A stretch of DNA of 47,181 nucleotides. It comes from Pirellulaceae bacterium (GTDB lineage Bacteria; Planctomycetota; Planctomycetia; Pirellulales; Pirellulaceae). The stretch lies in assembly GCA_028289675.1 (NCBI GenBank), contig JANQOL010000353.1, positions 1-47,181 on the forward strand, given 5' to 3'. The position numbers were made by a program, and so were the translations under genes. Below are positions 10,941 through 20,020 of the stretch, piece by piece; positions within the stretch are counted from its first letter, which is position 1, and every line of letters starts with the position of its first letter. The notes under the pieces are model-generated. The model was not told where the DNA came from. It did not search any database and worked only from the letters and a program-made list of their open reading frames with translations.

Positions 10941-13058
10941 ATGAAGTTCTCACTCCTAGCCGCGTTCATCTTCGCTGCTGTAGCCAACTTTGTGCGGGCT
11001 GAAGAAGGCATGTTTCCAATCAGTGAGATAGGTGGGCTGAGTCTGGCCGACAAGGGTCTGAGGCTGACTGCGGAGGAGGTCTTCAACGCCGATCAGACTT
11101 GTCTTGTCGATGGCATTTGCAAAGTAAATGGTTGCACCGGTTCATTTGTGTCACCACGCGGCTTGATCATTACCAACCACCACTGTGCCTATCGCGCGAT
11201 CCAAAGTTCGAGTTCCACGACCGACGACTACTTGCGAGACGGTTTCCAAGCGAAGAGCCTCGGCGACGAGATTCCAGCCAAGGGATACACCGTTCGCATC
11301 ACCGAGTCGTTTCAAGATATTTCCAATCAAGTTCTGTCGGTCATCACGCCTGAAATGAGCTACATGGAGCGGACCAAAGCGATCGAGCAATGCCAGAAAG
11401 AGCTGGAGAAGGCTGCTGAGGAGAAACACGTCGGACAGCGCGCGGAAGTTGCCGAGATGTTTGCCGGCAAGACTTACGTTCTCTTTCTGTACACGTACAT
11501 CAAGGACGTGCGTCTGGTTTTTGCACCGCCCGCGTCCGTTGGCAACTTTGGTGGTGAAGTTGATAACTGGGAATGGCCGCGTCATACCGGTGACTTTTCG
11601 TTTATGCGGGCCTACGTGGCTCCCGACGGTTCGACCGCCGAATACTCCAAAGACAACGTGCCTTATCAGCCAAAGAGGTTCATTCGGGTCGAACCCAAGG
11701 GCGTAGATGAAGGTGATTTTGTGATGCTCATTGGCTACCCTGGCCGTACGGCCAGGCACAAGACAGCCAGCTTTCTAAAGTATGAACAAAATGTGCGACT
11801 GCCTTACGTGGTCGACCTCTATCAGTGGCAAATCGAACAAATGCAACAGGCCGGCAAGGAAGATCGAGCCATAGCGCTCAAGCATTCATCCCGCATGAAG
11901 AGTTTGGCGAATGTCGAAAAGCGATCGCGCGGTCAGCTCAAAGGACTGGTACGAAAGAATATTGTGGCCACCAGGGCCGAGGCCGAGGCCGAATTGCAGT
12001 CGTTCATCAATTCAGATGACGATCGCCGCGAGAAGTACGGAGCTTTGCTAAAAGACATCGCTGGCGTTTACGCAGAGATGGAGGCCAACCGCCACGAGTT
12101 AGACATCGAGAATATTCGCTCAGCCAGCCGCCTGATGTACTTTGCGTTCACGATTTACGATGCGGCGGTCGAGCGGCAAAAGGCCGATGTAGAACGAGAA
12201 ACGCCGTACATGGATCGAAATTTCGATCTGACACGCCGTCGCCTTGCGTTGGCAGTAGAGGACTACCATCCGCCGACCGATCGGATCATCCTGCAGGAAA
12301 TGCTGCGGCGCGTCCGGGCCTCCGGTGGCAAGACGCAAGATATTGCCGATCAGTTGCCTGCCGAGGATTCGCTCGCCGAATTGTATGCTGCGACGTCGTT
12401 GGGCAGTGCGGAAGTCGTCCAGGCTTGCCATGATAAGACTCCTGAGCAACTTGCGGCCATGGACGATCCAGCCATCTCGGCCATCATTCGTCTGTATCCA
12501 AAGTACCTGGAGTTACGCGAGCAATCCAAGTCGCGCGAAGGAAAGCTCGACCAGCTCTACGGCGAACTGGTCACCGTCAAGCAAGAGTTCTTGAAACAGA
12601 ATTTTGTGCCGGACGCGAATTCGACGCTCCGTTTGACGTACGGTCACGTGAAGGGATACTCCCCCGAGGATGCGGTTTACAAATCGCCCATTACAACTTT
12701 AGGTGGTGCCGTCGCGAAAGCTACTGGGGTGGCTCCTTTTGTTCTACCACCATCGATCGTTGAAAAGCACGCTCAACGCGACTTTGGGTCATTCGTGCAC
12801 CCTAAACTGAAAGATGTTCCGACGGGGATCTTGTACGACACAGACACCACCGGCGGCAATTCGGGTAGCCCGATTTTGAATCATGAAGGGCGATTGGTCG
12901 GCGTCAATTTTGACCGCGCGTTTGAGGCCACCATCAACGATTTCGCTTGGAACGAAGCTTACAGCCGGTCGATTGGAGTCGATATTCGTTACGCCCTGTG
13001 GATCACCGGTAACGTCTTCGGTGCCAACCATTTGCTGAAAGAAATGGGAGTCGAATGA
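10941..13058 (+). CDS. S46 family peptidase (dipeptidyl-peptidase 7/11-like)
   Basis: Signal peptide; GFVSPRGLIITNHHCAY-like segment (SFVSPRGLIITNHHCAYRAIQ) and DTTGGNSGSPILNHEGRLVGVNFDRAFE near the C-terminus. Confidence 0.94.
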   Translation: MKFSLLAAFIFAAVANFVRAEEGMFPISEIGGLSLADKGLRLTAEEVFNADQTCLVDGICKVNGCTGSFVSPRGLIITNHHCAYRAIQSSSSTTDDYLRDGFQAKSLGDEIPAKGYTVRITESFQDISNQVLSVITPEMSYMERTKAIEQCQKELEKAAEEKHVGQRAEVAEMFAGKTYVLFLYTYIKDVRLVFAPPASVGNFGGEVDNWEWPRHTGDFSFMRAYVAPDGSTAEYSKDNVPYQPKRFIRVEPKGVDEGDFVMLIGYPGRTARHKTASFLKYEQNVRLPYVVDLYQWQIEQMQQAGKEDRAIALKHSSRMKSLANVEKRSRGQLKGLVRKNIVATRAEAEAELQSFINSDDDRREKYGALLKDIAGVYAEMEANRHELDIENIRSASRLMYFAFTIYDAAVERQKADVERETPYMDRNFDLTRRRLALAVEDYHPPTDRIILQEMLRRVRASGGKTQDIADQLPAEDSLAELYAATSLGSAEVVQACHDKTPEQLAAMDDPAISAIIRLYPKYLELREQSKSREGKLDQLYGELVTVKQEFLKQNFVPDANSTLRLTYGHVKGYSPEDAVYKSPITTLGGAVAKATGVAPFVLPPSIVEKHAQRDFGSFVHPKLKDVPTGILYDTDTTGGNSGSPILNHEGRLVGVNFDRAFEATINDFAWNEAYSRSIGVDIRYALWITGNVFGANHLLKEMGVE

Positions 13059-13066
13059 ACTCCCAT
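13044..13066 (+). terminator. Hairpin overlapping the S46 peptidase stop codon
   Basis: ATGGGAGT ... ACTCCCAT 8-bp stem spanning the stop codon; no clear U tract. Confidence 0.25.
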
Positions 13067-13154
13067 GCTGCGAAAGCACGTACGTCAGTAGATTGGCGAC
13101 AGTCCTCGGCGTGCAGTGTCGCTTCTAAATCTGATTGCCTTAAGGATTTTCATC

Positions 13155-14075
13155 ATGAAACGTCGCACATTTCTTACCACTAGCGCTGCCGTCGGTGCGG
13201 CTGCTGTTGCCGTCGATCCAAGACCTGCCAAGGCCGTTACCCAAAAGCACAAGTTCAAGTTGAAGTATGCTCCTCATTTCAACATGTTTAAGAACTTGGC
13301 CGGCGAGGATCCGATCGACCAGCTCAAATTCGCGGCCGACCAGGGCTTCACGGCCTGGGAAGACAACCGCATGAAGGCGCGTCCGGTCGAGCTGCAAGAG
13401 AAGATCGGGCAAACCATGGAGCGACTCGGGATGCAGATGGGTGTTTTCGTGGCCCATGGGTCGATCGGAAAACTCACTTTCGCCCGCAAAGACGAAGCCG
13501 TTTGGGATTCCGTTCTGAAAGACATCCGAGATTCCATTGAAGTGGCCAAAAGAGTCAATGCAAAATGGATGACCGTCGTTCCAGGCAACCTCGATGAAAC
13601 GGGACGTGATCGACTCGCTATGGGCTATCAGACGGCCAACGTCATCGAGTTGCTAAGGCGATGTTCGGACATTCTTGAGCCGCACGAATTGGTGATGGTG
13701 CTGGAACCGCTCAATTGGTACGCCAACCATGGCGGCGTGTTTCTTCAAGGTTCTCCACAGGCGTATTCGATCTGCAAGGCGGTGGACAGTCCATCCTGCA
13801 AGATCCTGTTCGACATCTATCATCAGCAGATCACGGAGGGCAACCTGCTCCCGAATATCGAGAAGTGCTGGGACGAGATTGGCTACTTCCAATGCGGCGA
13901 CAATCCAGGACGCAAAGAACCGGGCACGGGCGAGATCAACTATCGCAATGTGTTCAGATACATCCATTCACGCGAGTTCGATGGCGTGCTTGGCATGGAA
14001 CACGGCAACTCGCGCAAAGGTGCTGAAGGCGAACAAGTCGTCATTGACGCCTACGTCGACGCCGACAGTTTCTAG
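13155..14075 (+). CDS. Hydroxypyruvate isomerase-like / xylose isomerase-like TIM-barrel protein with TAT-type leader
   Basis: MKRRTFLTTSAAVGAAAVAVDPRPAKA leader; EPLNWYANHGGVFL, KILFDIYHQQITEGNLL, IGYFQCGDNPGRKEPGTGEINYRNVFRYI (Hyi-type). Confidence 0.9.
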   Translation: MKRRTFLTTSAAVGAAAVAVDPRPAKAVTQKHKFKLKYAPHFNMFKNLAGEDPIDQLKFAADQGFTAWEDNRMKARPVELQEKIGQTMERLGMQMGVFVAHGSIGKLTFARKDEAVWDSVLKDIRDSIEVAKRVNAKWMTVVPGNLDETGRDRLAMGYQTANVIELLRRCSDILEPHELVMVLEPLNWYANHGGVFLQGSPQAYSICKAVDSPSCKILFDIYHQQITEGNLLPNIEKCWDEIGYFQCGDNPGRKEPGTGEINYRNVFRYIHSREFDGVLGMEHGNSRKGAEGEQVVIDAYVDADSF

Positions 14076-14101
14076 TGCATGTGAGTCGACATGCAAGCTA
14101 G
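14072..14101 (+). terminator. Hairpin at the stop codon of the TIM-barrel gene
   Basis: CTAG-TGCATGT-GAGTCG-ACATGCA-AG-CTAG; perfect 7-bp inner stem plus outer CTAG arms. Confidence 0.4.
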
Positions 14102-14154
14102 AGCATTCACGCGACTCAAGTTTCATACGTAATGCTACTGAATGCGTTTACTGA

Positions 14155-14697
14155 ATGACGCCCGAAGACGCAAATCGAATCGAAGACGCACTTGGCATAT
14201 CGCTTCCGCACGACTATCGCCAGTTGCTACTCAACTACCCCGTCGTCTACGATCGCGGCACGAAACACGGTGACCTCTGGGACGACGCTGATGCGATTAT
14301 CAAACGCAACGAAGAACTGCGCTCCAAACGCAAGAGCTTCGGGACGGAATACGAAGCACTTCCTAACCAATACTTGTTTGTCGGTGACGATGGTGGTGGA
14401 TGGCAGCACCTGATCGACCTGCAGACCGACCCGCCGATTGTCCACGTCATGGAATTTGAGGCGATCGGCACTATCTCTCCCGCAACCGATGGTGATGGTG
14501 ATCCGCAATCGCTCCGTGACTGGTTTCATGATCGATTGATCGACATGCGTGATGGCGGGATAGATATTTCGTCCACCGAACATCCCGCAGGCAAAATCAC
14601 CTTCGGCTGCGTAGCAGCTGTGCTGGTATTTTGCTTGATCGTCGCAATTGTGCTCGTTCTAATGATCGCCGGAGTTCAATACGTTCTCGGTGGATAG
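14155..14697 (+). CDS. SMI1/KNR4 family protein with C-terminal TM helix
   Basis: RIEDALGISLPHDYRQLLLNYPVV...YLFVGDDGGGWQHLIDLQTDPPIVHVMEFE, then a hydrophobic C-terminal segment. Confidence 0.8.
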   Translation: MTPEDANRIEDALGISLPHDYRQLLLNYPVVYDRGTKHGDLWDDADAIIKRNEELRSKRKSFGTEYEALPNQYLFVGDDGGGWQHLIDLQTDPPIVHVMEFEAIGTISPATDGDGDPQSLRDWFHDRLIDMRDGGIDISSTEHPAGKITFGCVAAVLVFCLIVAIVLVLMIAGVQYVLGG

Positions 14698-14785
14698 TTT
14701 GATAGCCAATAGTTGCATACGAGTTCGTTGGCGTGCTTACATAGGCTATCTCTCGTCGCCGCCGTGTGGTTGTCAAAAGGGACTA

Positions 14786-15049
14786 ATGAGCATGCCCAGT
14801 AGCAACAAAGCGAACCTCAAGCGTCAAGTTCACAGGATTCCGAAGTTTGTATTGGACGCCCTCGAACGTGAGGCGTTGATGGCGGCTTACCGCGAACGTC
14901 CGGCCTATCAGCAGAATGACTACATCGGGTGGATCAACGCCGCCAAGCGTGATCAGACGAAGCAGAAACGCCTCAATCAAATGCTTGCTGAGCTTGAGCA
15001 GGGAGGTGTGTACATGAAAATGAACCATTCTCCAAGCAGAAAACAGTAA
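14786..15049 (+). CDS. YdeI/OmdA-like (bacteriocin-protection) small protein
   Basis: VHRIPKFVLDALEREALMAAYRERPAYQQNDYIGWINAAKRDQTKQKRLNQMLAELEQGGVYMKM; matches the OmdA C-terminal pattern (Y..WI..AKR..TR..R......L). Confidence 0.65.
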   Translation: MSMPSSNKANLKRQVHRIPKFVLDALEREALMAAYRERPAYQQNDYIGWINAAKRDQTKQKRLNQMLAELEQGGVYMKMNHSPSRKQ

Positions 15050-15172
15050 ACATGTTCGTAAGCCCAACCGCCAATGCATTCGACCGCGTGACAATGTCAC
15101 TGAGAGCCGAAAGTCAACCCTCCAAAGCGAGTGATTGGCCGCGTTCGACGCACTGAAGAGCAGCAACTGGAC

Positions 15173-15634
15173 ATGCCACCACCGCAGACGATCCAGTTCA
15201 CACGCCGACGGTGGGATCGCCTTTTTGCGATCGCGACAATCTTCGCGTGCATTGTGTCAGGAGTTTGCGGTTACCTGACTGGCCACTTTCGATACTGTCT
15301 AGTACCACTTTCATTTGTAGTGATGTGGGTTTACTTTCGACGACAAACCCCAGCGACCTGCGCACGAACTCAAACCATAGAAGGCAACCCACAGACGATC
15401 CGCCTTCTTGTTTGGCTTAGCTTTATCTTGGTCTGGACCGCCTGCTTCTTCGCATTCGACACATTTGTTCTGAAGAATCCAATTCGTGGTCCGCTGCATT
15501 GGTATCATTGGCTGTTCTTGGTCCTGACCGTAACAGTGATGATAAGTGGCTGTCACCTCATTGGGGGCACTGTCAAACATACGCGAGCGAACCAGGAAAG
15601 CGACGAGCAACACGCGGATACAGAGAGAAGTTAA
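15173..15634 (+). CDS. Hypothetical membrane protein
   Basis: Four hydrophobic segments: LFAIATIFACIVSGVCGYLTG, LVPLSFVVMWVYF, LVWLSFILVWTACFFAFDTFVL, HWLFLVLTVTVMISG. A GTG start at 15131 is also possible. Confidence 0.5.
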   Translation: MPPPQTIQFTRRRWDRLFAIATIFACIVSGVCGYLTGHFRYCLVPLSFVVMWVYFRRQTPATCARTQTIEGNPQTIRLLVWLSFILVWTACFFAFDTFVLKNPIRGPLHWYHWLFLVLTVTVMISGCHLIGGTVKHTRANQESDEQHADTERS

Positions 15635-15705
15635 TGAACTATTCGGTGCAGCAATATGTTGATGGCGTGCTTCCTGATGGTTAGTGTTACTCCCGCCGCC
15701 TTTCG

Positions 15706-15773
15706 CTGGAGTCCAGGCTTTAGCCGCAGTCGAGATCCTCAGAAACTGAAAACGGCTGAAGCCTGGACTCCAA
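15706..15773. repeat. Imperfect inverted repeat, 21-nt arms, 26-nt loop
   Basis: CTGGAGTCCAGGCTTTAGCCG (15706-15726) vs CGGCTGAAGCCTGGACTCCAA (15753-15773): 19/21 complementary, one mismatch being a possible G:U. Confidence 0.85.
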
Positions 15774-15847
15774 CCTGCTGGGATCTTCGTCTCAATGTAG
15801 AATGCTTAGTTGGGCCCCGATTCACCTACGCAACTGGAGCACAAGTC

Positions 15848-16351
15848 ATGGAGATCACTCGTTTGGTACGCAAAACTTTGTATGTCTGGGTCTGCGTTTT
15901 TGGAGCCGTGCTTTTGGGCGAGAAGGTTGAAGCTGCGGACCATCCAGCGTTTCAGCCGGTCAAAGAACTGTTTGCCGCGATGTCCAAACACGATGGCAAA
16001 GCTATGCAAGACACTGCAACCGAGGACTTTCAATTACTCGAACATGGCGAAGACTGGACGATGCAGAAACTCGTCGATGCGGTCCAACCCAAGGGCAAAC
16101 CGTACGTGCGAAAGAATTTCTTCAAGCAGATTCGAGCTCGACAAAAGGGCGACATGGCTTGGGTGAGCTACTGGAACAAGGCTGAGATTCATCGTGACGG
16201 CGGAATGCGAACCGTCGTTTGGCTTGAGAGTGCGGTCATGGTCAGAGAGCACGACCAGTGGAAAGTTCAACTGCTGCACTCGACTCGTTTGGAACCAGAC
16301 AAGGTTCCGCGAGATATTGAGTGGGTTGAATTTGAGACGACTCCAAAATGA
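15848..16351 (+). CDS. Secreted NTF2-like/DUF4440-type protein
   Basis: Signal peptide (LYVWVCVFGAVLLGEKVEAA), then HPAFQPVKELFAAMSKHDGKAMQDTATEDFQLLEHGEDWTMQKLVDAV...WLESAVMVREHDQWKVQLLHSTRL. Confidence 0.65.
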   Translation: MEITRLVRKTLYVWVCVFGAVLLGEKVEAADHPAFQPVKELFAAMSKHDGKAMQDTATEDFQLLEHGEDWTMQKLVDAVQPKGKPYVRKNFFKQIRARQKGDMAWVSYWNKAEIHRDGGMRTVVWLESAVMVREHDQWKVQLLHSTRLEPDKVPRDIEWVEFETTPK

Positions 16352-16517
16352 TAGGCTATCTGAAGAGTTGACCGTAAGACGGGCACTCCTACCCGCTGTC
16401 AGGTTTCGGATAGGTTCTAAATCGGCGACTGTCGCGCCCGAGCATTTCACCCGGTCGGGTGAAGTGAACTGATAAGCATTCATTGCCACGGGCTGGCTTG
16501 CGCCCGATACTAAGTCG

Positions 16518-17129
16518 ATGACCGAAACGTCACTCAGTCTACTGAATCGCCTCCGTCGCTCGCCCGAGTCCGAATCATGGACTCGACTTGTCGAACTGTA
16601 TGCACCGCTAATCAGAATATGGTTGCATAAGTACGAAGTCCAAGACAGCGATGCCGAAGACCTTGTGCAAGAGGTGCTGCTGGCCGTAACCAAGGATCTC
16701 ACCAAGTTCGAACATCGAGGGCAGCCGGGAGCTTTTCGGGCGTGGCTGAAGGAGATTTTGGTCAACCGACTGCGAAATTTCTGGAGGGCACGAGATCGTC
16801 GGCGCGAGGCAGGTGGTGATTCCAATATCGACCGAAGGCTGGCGGAACTGGAGAACCCAGCCAGCGATTTGAGCCGCCTCTGGGACGAAGAGCACGATCG
16901 GTACGTGTTGCGACAACTACTCGAAATGGTCGAGCCGCATTTTGCTCCTAAGACATGGAAGGCGTTCTATCGGGTTGCCTTGAAGGGAGAAAGACCGCGA
17001 GATGTGGCATCAGAAATGCAAATTTCTTTGAACGCTGTTGTAACCGCTAAGTCCAGAGTGCTGAGAAGGTTACGTCAAGAGACCCAAGGGTTGGTGGATG
17101 CTTCCTCGGGTTTTTTGGTCGAAGGCTAA
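16518..17129 (+). CDS. ECF-type RNA polymerase sigma-70 factor
   Basis: SLLNRLRRSPESESWTRLVELYAPLIRIWLHKYEVQDSDAEDLVQEVLLAVTKDLTKFEHRGQPGAFRAWLKEILVNRLRNFWRAR, followed by sigma region 4. Confidence 0.93.
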   Translation: MTETSLSLLNRLRRSPESESWTRLVELYAPLIRIWLHKYEVQDSDAEDLVQEVLLAVTKDLTKFEHRGQPGAFRAWLKEILVNRLRNFWRARDRRREAGGDSNIDRRLAELENPASDLSRLWDEEHDRYVLRQLLEMVEPHFAPKTWKAFYRVALKGERPRDVASEMQISLNAVVTAKSRVLRRLRQETQGLVDASSGFLVEG

Positions 17130-17234
17130 CATACTTCGGCAGGTTCGGCTCTTTCTAGATAGCGGCACGTCGCGGACCGATGGGTCTGTGGCCGGGCCGG
17201 CGAACGCTGAAGATTCAACGGCGGAGAATGAACT

Positions 17235-19955
17235 GTGTCTGAGCAAACGATCCACCCCAGCCGCGCCGAATTGCACGCCTTCGGACTCGGTCAACTGTCT
17301 CCCGATAAAGCGACCGTGATCGAGAGGCACATTAGCGAGTGCGAGCCGTGCTGTGAGACCATAGCCGACTTGTCAGCTGATGACAGGTTCGTCGAACTGC
17401 TGCAGGCAGCGGAACAACTGCCAAGCGAAAAAATCGTTGATCACGACAGCGAGCTACCCAACTCGTCCTCGTCTTCGCTGGACATTCCTGCTCCGCTCGC
17501 GGAACACCCTCGCTACGAGATTGTCAGGCTGATTGGCAGAGGTGGCATGGGTAGTGTCTACGAAGCTCGGCATCGCAAGATGGAACGGACAGTCGCGCTG
17601 AAGGTTATCAACCGCGAGTTCGTACGCAAACCTGAAGCGATGGATCGATTCCATCGAGAAGTCAAGACGGCCGCGAAGCTATCGCATCCCAACATTGTCA
17701 CGGCTCACGACGCGGACAATGCCGGTGATTACCACTTCATGGTGATGGAGTACGTCGACGGAGTCGATCTTGCCCACATCATCAAGGAGCGCGGCGCGCT
17801 ACCGGTCATTGAAGCGTGCCAGTACATCCATCAGGCAGCGATCGGACTGCACCACGCGCATGAGCAGGGGATGGTTCACCGCGATATCAAGCCTCACAAT
17901 CTGATGCTCACGTTGGACGGTACGGTGAAGATACTGGACTTCGGTCTCGCTTCTCTGGCCCCAGAGGTGGCGGCAGTTGCCAATACCGGCGACGTCCGCA
18001 GCCAGTTAACGACCGCTGGCGCGATCATGGGCACCCCAGACTTCATTTCGCCCGAGCAAGCCGAAGACGCCCGTCAGGCCGATGTCCGCAGCGATATCTA
18101 CAGCCTGGGCGTGACGCTATACCATCTGCTTTCCGGTCGTCCGCCGTTTGACAGTGGAAGCGTCTTGCACAAGCTGAGAAGCCATGCCTGGACAGAGCCG
18201 GAACGCCTCGAAACTCTGCGCGATGACATTCCCGTCGAGCTTGACATCATCGCGGCAAGAATGATGGCCAAGGATCCCGACGAGCGATTCCAGACTCCGG
18301 CCGAAGTCGCCACCGCACTCGAATCTTTGTTGCAGACCATCGAGCCCGCGCGAGAGTCACCTCCGCTTCAACTTCAACCGGCCCGAAAACACAATCGCTT
18401 TTTGCCTACTGCGACAGCCGCGACCATGTTCGTTGCAGCGCTCATTGCCGGCGTTGTGTTTTACCTTCAGACGGGTAACGGGACGATACGCGTGGCACTC
18501 ATGGACGAATCGTTGGAAGCCACGATTGAGGGCGAGCAAATCGAGGTGGAAGACGGCGACAAGGCGTTTGAAATCAGCGCTGGTCGTCAGCAACTAGTGA
18601 TTCGACAAAAGGGCTCGGACACCGAGTTCGTCACCGACAACTTCCGAGTTTGGCGCCACGACGAAATCCAGTTCGAAGTGAGATTGATCGCGGGCGAAGT
18701 GGTGGTGAGCAAGGATGGCAAGCATTTTGACAGCCAGCACGTCGAGTGGTTGCCGCCCTGGATCGGTGCGGCTCCAGGGCAGGATCCGGCTAAACCTGGC
18801 ATGGAAGGGTTTGCGAAGGCTAACGCCGCTTACGTTTGGGGTGCCGGCAAAGTGGTGGCATTCGTCTCGCCAGAACAGCAGAAATCCGTGCGTTCACCGG
18901 TCAATGGAACCGTGCGCCGACTCAGCGATACCTTCGTGGAGGGCAGTGCGGTAAAGCGGGGTGAAGTTCTGGTCGAGATAGAGCGCAATCGTGCCCAACA
19001 GGTTGCCGCATTAGAGGCCAGTGCTAAGGATCTCGAGGCCAAACTTGCAACTGCCAAGGCGATGGTGGACGCGCATGGTGAGAACATTGTCGATCTTGAG
19101 GCGGCGAAAGTCGCCGCTGTAGCGGCAGCGGACGAGTTGATCGATGCTGCCAAAGCGAAGTGGGATGCGAAGCAGCACCTAGTAGCCGGGTTCGAGGCCA
19201 AGGAACTGCAGACTCGTTTGACCTACGAACGGCAGAGAAGTCTGTTTGAAGATGGACTAGTTGCCAAGGCGAAGATTGAAAGTTACCAAAAGGACTGGGA
19301 TGTGGCTGCCTCCGAACTGCAGTCTGCCAAGCTGCAAGTCACTGCGGCCATGGAGGAATGGGAATCCAAGAAGAGTGAACGTATCCAGAAAGAACGGGAA
19401 GCCAAAGCGAAAGTCGATTACGCGCGGGCCATGCAAGAGGATGCATTGGAGCAAGCTGCGACTATTCAACAGGAAATCCAGGGCGTCGATATCCGGCTTT
19501 CAGAGCTTGACCGACTTATGATTCAAGCACCTCGTGATGGAACCTTGTTACTGCCGAACGCGTTCGAACAGGGGCAAGCCCTGAAGGAGGGCGACGAACT
19601 GTTCACGATCGTTCCCGAAACATCGGAACGGGCGGTCAAACTATGGATCTCCGGGGATGATGTGCCGCGTGTGCAGCGAGGTGACCACGTTCGATTGCAG
19701 TTTGAAGGTTGGCCGGCGGTGCAATCCACTGGCTCGTTTGGAGGTCAAGTGACAACCATCGAGCCCACCGCTGACGACGGCAAGTTTCGAATTCTCGTCC
19801 AAGCCGATAGCAACGAATCCTGGCCGGACGAACGCTACTTGCGTCCGGGTGTGCGCGCAAGCGGTTGGATCGTAACCGGGGCTCCGACGAAGACGCATCC
19901 GAATCCCGCTACGGAAAGCCAAGGTCCACGGGCGGTTGATGCAATCAGTCGATGA
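17235..19955 (+). CDS. Ser/Thr protein kinase with N-terminal anti-sigma-like zinc finger, TM helix and C-terminal HlyD/lipoyl-like adaptor domain
   Basis: GTG start at 17235. HISECEPCCETI zinc-finger-like; kinase motifs GRGGMGSVYEA, VALKVI, HRDIKPHNLM, DFGLA, GTPDFISPEQAE; TM FVAALIAGVVFYL; then SPVNGTVRRLSDTFVEGSAVKRGEVLVEIE, long coiled coil, IQAPRDGTLLLPNAFEQGQALKEGDELFTIVP, VRLQFEGWPAVQ...LRPGVRASGWI (HlyD-type). Confidence 0.92.
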   Translation: MSEQTIHPSRAELHAFGLGQLSPDKATVIERHISECEPCCETIADLSADDRFVELLQAAEQLPSEKIVDHDSELPNSSSSSLDIPAPLAEHPRYEIVRLIGRGGMGSVYEARHRKMERTVALKVINREFVRKPEAMDRFHREVKTAAKLSHPNIVTAHDADNAGDYHFMVMEYVDGVDLAHIIKERGALPVIEACQYIHQAAIGLHHAHEQGMVHRDIKPHNLMLTLDGTVKILDFGLASLAPEVAAVANTGDVRSQLTTAGAIMGTPDFISPEQAEDARQADVRSDIYSLGVTLYHLLSGRPPFDSGSVLHKLRSHAWTEPERLETLRDDIPVELDIIAARMMAKDPDERFQTPAEVATALESLLQTIEPARESPPLQLQPARKHNRFLPTATAATMFVAALIAGVVFYLQTGNGTIRVALMDESLEATIEGEQIEVEDGDKAFEISAGRQQLVIRQKGSDTEFVTDNFRVWRHDEIQFEVRLIAGEVVVSKDGKHFDSQHVEWLPPWIGAAPGQDPAKPGMEGFAKANAAYVWGAGKVVAFVSPEQQKSVRSPVNGTVRRLSDTFVEGSAVKRGEVLVEIERNRAQQVAALEASAKDLEAKLATAKAMVDAHGENIVDLEAAKVAAVAAADELIDAAKAKWDAKQHLVAGFEAKELQTRLTYERQRSLFEDGLVAKAKIESYQKDWDVAASELQSAKLQVTAAMEEWESKKSERIQKEREAKAKVDYARAMQEDALEQAATIQQEIQGVDIRLSELDRLMIQAPRDGTLLLPNAFEQGQALKEGDELFTIVPETSERAVKLWISGDDVPRVQRGDHVRLQFEGWPAVQSTGSFGGQVTTIEPTADDGKFRILVQADSNESWPDERYLRPGVRASGWIVTGAPTKTHPNPATESQGPRAVDAISR

Positions 19956-20020
19956 AGCCGAAGGACGATCACAGCCCGAAAGGGAGTTTGAAAATGCGCT
20001 CTAAGTCTGAACTGAGAGGT

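Noticed and set aside
14076-16517. Possible integron gene-cassette array (small same-strand genes with spacers)
   Set aside because: I looked for paired RYYYAAC/GTTRRRY attC core sites. Isolated half-sites occur (e.g. GCCCAAC near 15065), but no correctly paired, foldable attC and no integrase are in the window.
17235-19955. Treating the HlyD-like region as a separate efflux adaptor gene
   Set aside because: The reading frame is continuous from the kinase through the TM helix, with no internal start having a good RBS evident; better described as a fusion, flagged for read-level checking.
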